NCBI RefSeq assembly: GCF_900114565.1
Contig: NZ_FOTM01000013.1
Coordinates: forward strand, 49,744-113,743
Length of the DNA stretch: 64,000 nt
Reading direction: 5' to 3'
From: Leifsonia sp. CL147
GTDB lineage: Bacteria; Actinomycetota; Actinomycetes; Actinomycetales; Microbacteriaceae
Below, piece after piece: positions 60,252 to 64,000 of this stretch (positions within the stretch are counted from its first letter, which is position 1; each line of letters opens with the position of its first letter). Both the position numbers and the translations under genes were made by a program. Below the pieces are notes generated by a model. That model searched no databases. It was not told where the DNA came from and was given only the letters and a program-made list of their open reading frames with translations.

Positions 60252-61169
60252 TCACCCGGAGTTCACCCGGGCCGCCAGCCGGACCAGGTTGCGGGCGGCC
60301 ATGGCGATCGTGAGCGGTCCGACGCGCGGGACGAACACGCTCGCGCGCTCCATCACCGAGGCGTCGAAGTTGGTGAACTCGGCGACGTCGACGCAGATCG
60401 CGCCTTCGCGGAGCTCATCGCCGCGGATCAGCTCGAAGTCCCGGGACGGCACGGCGGAGATGACGACATCCGCGGAGGCGAGAGCAGCCGCCCGGTCGAT
60501 CCCCGAGTCGCGGACGTCATGGGTGTGGCGGCCGATCGCCGGCTCGAACGTGACCGATCCGGCGAGGTCGAGCGAGTGGACGAGGGCGCCGTCGTTGGAC
60601 AGCATGGCGGCGAGCGGACGCCCCACGAGCTCGCTCCGGTTGATCACGCAGGCGGTGACCCCGGCGAGCGGCGCGCTCCCGCCCGACCCGCGCATCCCGG
60701 CCCGCTCGAGGAGCTTCAGGATCGCGAGCGGTGTGCACGGCAGGATGGCGCGGACGGTGTGAGCCGGGTCGATGTACCGCTGGTTCTCGTAGAGCAGCCG
60801 GCTCCAGAAGGAGTGCATTCCCTCGACGTCCTTGCGCGGGTCGACCAGTTCGCGCAGCCAGCGGTCCCCCGCCCGGTCGGTGAGCGGGTAGTAGAGGAAC
60901 AGTCCATCGACGTCCGGGTCGATGTTCGCTGCCGCGACCGCGGACTCGACCTCCTCCGGCGCGACGTGACGCAGGTCGAACTGGATGCCGACATCGTCGA
61001 AGCCGCGTCGCGCGAACCGCGCGTACGTCGCCGCCGGGCCGCTCTCCTGACCGAGCAGGCCCACCACCCGCAGTGGACGTCCCTCGGAGGCCAGTCGTTC
61101 GACGTCACGGCGGACCTCCTCGCGGAAGGCGGCCGCGACGGGCGACGGATCCAGAACTGTGGCGGTCAT
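60252..61169 (-). CDS. MTD1-like monofunctional methylenetetrahydrofolate dehydrogenase
   Basis: A 305-residue FolD-superfamily enzyme. Shared motifs: DGLFLYYPL, PCTPLAILKLLE, VINRSELVGRPLAAML and GPLTIAM. Unlike FolD, the Tyr-x3-Lys catalytic region reads TYARFARRGFDDVGI, so the Lys needed for the cyclohydrolase reaction is Ala. The lengthened DPRKDVEGMHSFWSRLLYENQRYID and the spacing resemble yeast MTD1, a NAD-dependent enzyme without cyclohydrolase activity. The next gene upstream is an FchA/FTCD-type cyclohydrolase overlapping by four bases, which would supply the missing step. A longer frame reads into that gene and is spurious. Confidence 0.87.
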   Translation of the reverse strand: MTATVLDPSPVAAAFREEVRRDVERLASEGRPLRVVGLLGQESGPAATYARFARRGFDDVGIQFDLRHVAPEEVESAVAAANIDPDVDGLFLYYPLTDRAGDRWLRELVDPRKDVEGMHSFWSRLLYENQRYIDPAHTVRAILPCTPLAILKLLERAGMRGSGGSAPLAGVTACVINRSELVGRPLAAMLSNDGALVHSLDLAGSVTFEPAIGRHTHDVRDSGIDRAAALASADVVISAVPSRDFELIRGDELREGAICVDVAEFTNFDASVMERASVFVPRVGPLTIAMAARNLVRLAARVNSG

Positions 61170-61747
61170 GCGGCAGCCTCCAGACGGCGGGCTAGTTCGT
61201 CCCGGCGCGTGCGCAGCTCGGACGCCTGGGCGGACGAGGACCGGTCGAGCTGCTCCAGGTTGATGTCGGCGGTGCGGATGGCCGCGCGTGCGGAGCCCGC
61301 GATCAGGTCCCGGCCGGCCAGAACGTCGCTGACGACGCCGGGCTTCACGGCCGGCTCGAGGTCGTGCGACAGCTCGATCGCCTGGAGGAGTGCGCCGACG
61401 AGCGCGAGGGGGCCTTCCGTCGCTCCGACGGACGCGTCCTCGATGGCGGCGCTCCGGGCATCCCGCTGGGTGTCGTCCTCGCGCGGCAGGCGGTAGGCGG
61501 CCATCAGGGCCTCGAAGTCGCGCACATCCGCGTCGGCCGCCCGCACGATCCTCGTCTGAAGGGCCGCGAGCAGGGCGTCGAGCGGGGCGAGGGACTCCTC
61601 GGCGGTCACGGCGACGGCCATCCGCAGGAGACCGACGCCGAGCCCTCCGGAGATCGCCGAGATCGACCCGCCGCCGGGCGTCGGATCGGAAGACGCGGTC
61701 CTCGACAGCAACTCCGACACGGGCATGGCCCACAGACTCTCGCTCAT
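61166..61747 (-). CDS. Methenyl-THF cyclohydrolase / cyclodeaminase-like protein (FchA, FTCD-C)
   Basis: A 193-residue all-helical protein. Motifs SSDPTPGGGSISAISGGLG at about 19-37 and LQAIELSHDLEPAVKPGVVSDVLAG match the formiminotransferase-cyclodeaminase C-terminal family, which includes methylotroph FchA. Catalyses hydrolysis of methenyl-THF to formyl-THF (or a cyclodeaminase reaction). It overlaps the MTD1-like dehydrogenase start by four bases; together they would replace a bifunctional FolD, or work beside a normal FolD encoded elsewhere. Confidence 0.87.
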   Translation of the reverse strand: MSESLWAMPVSELLSRTASSDPTPGGGSISAISGGLGVGLLRMAVAVTAEESLAPLDALLAALQTRIVRAADADVRDFEALMAAYRLPREDDTQRDARSAAIEDASVGATEGPLALVGALLQAIELSHDLEPAVKPGVVSDVLAGRDLIAGSARAAIRTADINLEQLDRSSSAQASELRTRRDELARRLEAAA

Positions 61748-61800
61748 CCCGTCCAGCCTACCGATGGCGACGAGCGCGGTCGGCTGAGCCGGGGATCACG

Positions 61801-62142
61801 TCACCAGGAGTCAGCCTTTCCCTGCTGGAGGAAGTGTTCCCGTTCCTCAGCGTGCTGGGTGGTCATCGCGCCGAGATCGTCCTCGAGGCCTGCGATCACC
61901 TGGTCGGCCCCGCGGAGGTTCTCTTCCATGTCGTCCGACACGCGCTGGAGTGCCCCCCGGAATCCGGGGTCGTACTCGAGTCCCTGACGGGCTGCGAGCT
62001 CGTAGTAACCCTCCTGGACCGCGGTGATCCGGGAGCGGTAGTGTGCGCGATATTCCTCCGCCTGCTCGATGCGTCGTCTCGCGGCCGCGCTGGCGTCCTG
62101 CTGCGCCTCGTCGAACTCACGCAGGGCGTTGTGGTTCGTCAT
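61801..62142 (-). CDS. Small helical coiled-coil protein of the lipase cluster
   Basis: A 113-residue, highly charged protein predicted to be almost entirely helical: REFDEAQQDASAAARRRIEQAEEYRAHY and VSDDMEENLRGADQVIAGLEDDLGAM. No family recognised. Its ATG overlaps the stop of the next upstream gene by four bases, so it is the last member of a coupled four-gene cluster. Size and helical content resemble partners of type VII secretion substrates, but no WXG motif is present. Confidence 0.7.
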   Translation of the reverse strand: MTNHNALREFDEAQQDASAAARRRIEQAEEYRAHYRSRITAVQEGYYELAARQGLEYDPGFRGALQRVSDDMEENLRGADQVIAGLEDDLGAMTTQHAEEREHFLQQGKADSW

Positions 62143-62474
62143 CCGATGCTCCTCACCGCCCGCGCGTAGTCGTTGTTCGAGGTGAGATGACCGAGTCCCT
62201 CGGTCACCGTGTCCCCGACTCGGCCCGACAGCACCTCGTTGCTCGCGCCGGCGGCCGCCACGGTGAAGCGGACGATCTCGGATGCGCCTTCAACAGCAAC
62301 CCAACTCCCGGACTTGATCAGGAGGTTGTTTGCATGGACCATCGGCGGAAGGAGGGCGTTCATCAGCTCCACTGCCGCTTGGTGGGCGAAACCCTCGATA
62401 CCGTCCATCGTCATATCGGTCGTGTCCCGTTCATCGCGGACGGCTTGGTCGATCAGATCGCCTAAGAGAGACAC
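62139..62474 (-). CDS. Small hypothetical protein of the lipase cluster
   Basis: A 111-residue protein, GTG start at 62474 with AGAAAGAAG upstream. Largely amphipathic helices with a hydrophobic middle (HQAAVELMNALLPPMVHANNLLI). No family recognised. It lies 18 bp after the lipase stop and overlaps the next gene by four bases. Could be a secretion partner or immunity-type protein; unproven. Confidence 0.7.
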   Translation of the reverse strand: MSLLGDLIDQAVRDERDTTDMTMDGIEGFAHQAAVELMNALLPPMVHANNLLIKSGSWVAVEGASEIVRFTVAAAGASNEVLSGRVGDTVTEGLGHLTSNNDYARAVRSIG

Positions 62475-62492
62475 ATCGTGCTTCTTTCTGGG

Positions 62493-63713
62493 CTACCGCC
62501 CGTTGGTGGCCGCTGCCCATTGCACATCCTGTGCAACGGTGTTCGTCACGGCTCTGAGAATGCCGTCGGAAAGGTTGTTCACGACCGCGATGTGGTCATC
62601 CACCAGGCGATCCACAGCGGCGACGGCGTCCAGGTCGATGTTCTGGTGGACATGCAGGCGATGGACGTCGACACAGCGGTCGATGTCCGCCTCGGTGACG
62701 AACGGGTACACGTATACCAATTGCTTCGCTCCATCCAGGCCCGTCTGCATACGTTCGACCAACCCATGATTCTCCGACTTGATCGTCTGCAACGGGCCAG
62801 TCGTTCCCGCGATGCTAGCCGCCAGCGACACAGCCGCGACCGTGTCCACCATCACCCTCAGACCGGCCAACCCGGCTGTGCCCACTGACACGGCCGCAGA
62901 CATTCCCGCCGCGTTCACTGCTGACATCAGCTCCGTCACCTTCACAGCGAGGTTCAGTTCCGGGTCTGTCAAGGTCAAAGCATTCCCCATGATCTCGGCG
63001 AGGCTGTGGCCCTGTGCGCCCGCACCCACAACAGCGCCATCAGGATCGAACCCGAACGCATCCCACAGATTGTGGTAGTCCAGCGCCGCTCTCCCCGGGT
63101 AGTCCTTCACGAACACCGCCGCGCCTGACCCGTTCCCTCGAGAGTTCCCGATCGGGTCCCACTCGTTCACGTAGTTCACGAAGTTTCCGGCCGCGACCTG
63201 CTCACGCACCCACTTCTGTTCCTCCGGCGACAAGCGATCCCACAGGTCGGGTGCGTTGAACGTCATCGACGACCAACGATTCTGGGCCGCGATCCACTGG
63301 GCCAGATACCCGCCCAGCGAATGGCCCGTCGTCGTGACAACCGCCCCGGGATGTTCGCTCTTCACCTCCAAGTTCACGGTGGAGGCGAAGATCTCGGCGG
63401 AAAAGAGTTGGTCCCCGTTCTGGCCGCCGACAACCGTCCCCCCATCCGTCCCGAGATCGCCTAGATCGACAGGATTCGTCCCCGCGAAGGCCACAACCAC
63501 CTCTGAGTAGTCCGGCTGGCCGTTCACCACCTGGACGGCGGATATCCCCTGGAAGCCCGACGCGGGGTCAGTGAAGGTGTCATCGACCAGATACTCATGC
63601 TTGCCATCGGGGGAAAAGAACGACTCCCCCTTCACCGACGGAGGGTTCTGCCACTTGGGGTCGATCTTGTAGGCCTTGTCCGCAATCGTCGCGTAGTCCT
63701 CCGGAGTCATCAC
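62493..63713 (-). CDS. Class 3 lipase-like protein with helical C-terminal extension
   Basis: A 406-residue protein. Residues about 1-230 form a class 3 lipase-like alpha/beta hydrolase: VVVAFAGTNP oxyanion region, nucleophile GHSLGGYLAQ near 128-137, Asp in VNEWDPIGN and His in LDYHNLWD, so the triad is complete. The remaining 170 residues are Ala/Val-rich helices (NAAGMSAAVSVGTAGLAGL, VDTVAAVSLAASIAGTTG). No signal peptide. This layout, enzyme domain plus helical tail with small helical partner genes, resembles contact-dependent or type VII effectors; inference only. GTG at 63713 or ATG at 63710 may start it; both overlap the upstream stop. Confidence 0.82.
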   Translation of the reverse strand: MMTPEDYATIADKAYKIDPKWQNPPSVKGESFFSPDGKHEYLVDDTFTDPASGFQGISAVQVVNGQPDYSEVVVAFAGTNPVDLGDLGTDGGTVVGGQNGDQLFSAEIFASTVNLEVKSEHPGAVVTTTGHSLGGYLAQWIAAQNRWSSMTFNAPDLWDRLSPEEQKWVREQVAAGNFVNYVNEWDPIGNSRGNGSGAAVFVKDYPGRAALDYHNLWDAFGFDPDGAVVGAGAQGHSLAEIMGNALTLTDPELNLAVKVTELMSAVNAAGMSAAVSVGTAGLAGLRVMVDTVAAVSLAASIAGTTGPLQTIKSENHGLVERMQTGLDGAKQLVYVYPFVTEADIDRCVDVHRLHVHQNIDLDAVAAVDRLVDDHIAVVNNLSDGILRAVTNTVAQDVQWAAATNGR

Positions 63714-63994
63714 TTCAGCACCTCAGACGACCCGTCACTGTAGATGACCGTCACTGGTGCCGGAGTCGCGGGAGGCGCAAGGGTTGGCATCCGTTGCCCC
63801 AAGAGCGACCACTTTCTCAGGCCGAGGATTTGGAGGTACTCTCGGCCTCCTACGGTGACCACCGCGTTGACTGCCCAGGCACCGCTACCCCCGACGGAGC
63901 CCTCCTGGGTGAATCTGATCTGTTCCACCCCCGACTGGGTCTCGAGCAACGCGAGAGCCGCTGTCCGCTGATTCGCCAGATTCGTCTGCTTCAC
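63710..63994 (-). CDS. Hypothetical protein at the right edge, possibly partial
   Basis: At least 94 residues from a GTG at 63994; the frame remains open to the window edge (Y-T before the GTG), so the real start may be outside. The sequence has beta-strand character (AVNAVVTVGGREYLQILG, VTVIYSDGSSEVL) and no known family. Its stop overlaps the lipase start, so it is the first visible gene of the cluster. Confidence 0.6.
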   Translation of the reverse strand: MKQTNLANQRTAALALLETQSGVEQIRFTQEGSVGGSGAWAVNAVVTVGGREYLQILGLRKWSLLGQRMPTLAPPATPAPVTVIYSDGSSEVLK

Positions 63995-64000
63995 CGTGTA

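Overview
This window looks like chromosomal DNA from a high-GC Gram-positive actinobacterium, probably a Microbacteriaceae relative such as Leifsonia. The basis is the GC-rich third codon positions, frequent GTG starts, 4-base ATGA/GTGA gene overlaps, an actinobacterial housekeeping set (dnaX, recR, lysC, asd, mqo, pta-ackA, SRP RNA) and families typical of these bacteria (DUF4012, the Rv2578c-type radical SAM protein, LPxTG anchoring). Genus is inference; there is no rRNA gene here.

Layout. 1-4.6 kb is a more A/T-rich edge with a Tat-exported protein, a large DUF1906 glycoside-hydrolase-like protein and a membrane protein. 4.6-11 kb holds a frameshifted FMN reductase, a luciferase-like monooxygenase, an LPxTG surface protein, a DUF4012 protein, UDP-glucose dehydrogenase and thymidine kinase. 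11-14.3 kb is an overlapping kinase / membrane protein / response regulator operon. 14.3-17.5 kb has a tandem repeat, a radical SAM protein and an ABC-F ATPase with a structured leader. 17.9-25.6 kb is core metabolism and replication (mqo, asd, lysC, recR, dnaX). 25.7-33 kb carries two hydrolase-fold lipoproteins (one apparently lacking its nucleophile), ackA-pta and a DUF1254 protein. 33-34 kb has the SRP RNA, tRNA-Ser(GGA) with repeated copies of its 3' end, and two DUF202 genes. 34.5-40.2 kb has a ParA-like ATPase with an altered P-loop, an AraC regulator, a PAP2 phosphatase and an MFS exporter. 40.3-54.2 kb is a sugar-acid locus best read as oxidative L-fucose catabolism: two divergent regulators (ROK, FadR-type), lactonase, mutarotase, dehydratase, ABC importer, SDR, Zn-alcohol dehydrogenase, aldo-keto reductase and an exported beta-helix protein. 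54.2-60.1 kb has a TetR regulator, a polar-amino-acid ABC importer, gamma-glutamyltransferase and a DUF1275 protein. 60.2-61.7 kb encodes a yeast MTD1-like methylene-THF dehydrogenase with an FchA/FTCD-type cyclohydrolase. 61.8-64 kb is an overlapping lipase-centred cluster running to the right edge.

The most unusual content is intergenic. Three arrays (7, 9 and 7 copies) of the palindrome ACATTCGT-S-ACGAATGT repeat with an exact 40-bp period. Each begins 3-33 bp after the stop codon of a gene and lies before the promoter of the next co-directional gene. Other hairpin families occupy comparable 3' positions: a GGAGATTCG double hairpin at two loci, three 50-bp GTGCTCGTTGTTGC hairpins, a 17-bp tandem array and a G-rich octamer array. 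A second signal is the operator CATACGTATG, found at four promoter regions of the putative fucose locus, including one copy overlapping the start codon of the FadR-type gene, which suggests one autoregulated regulon.
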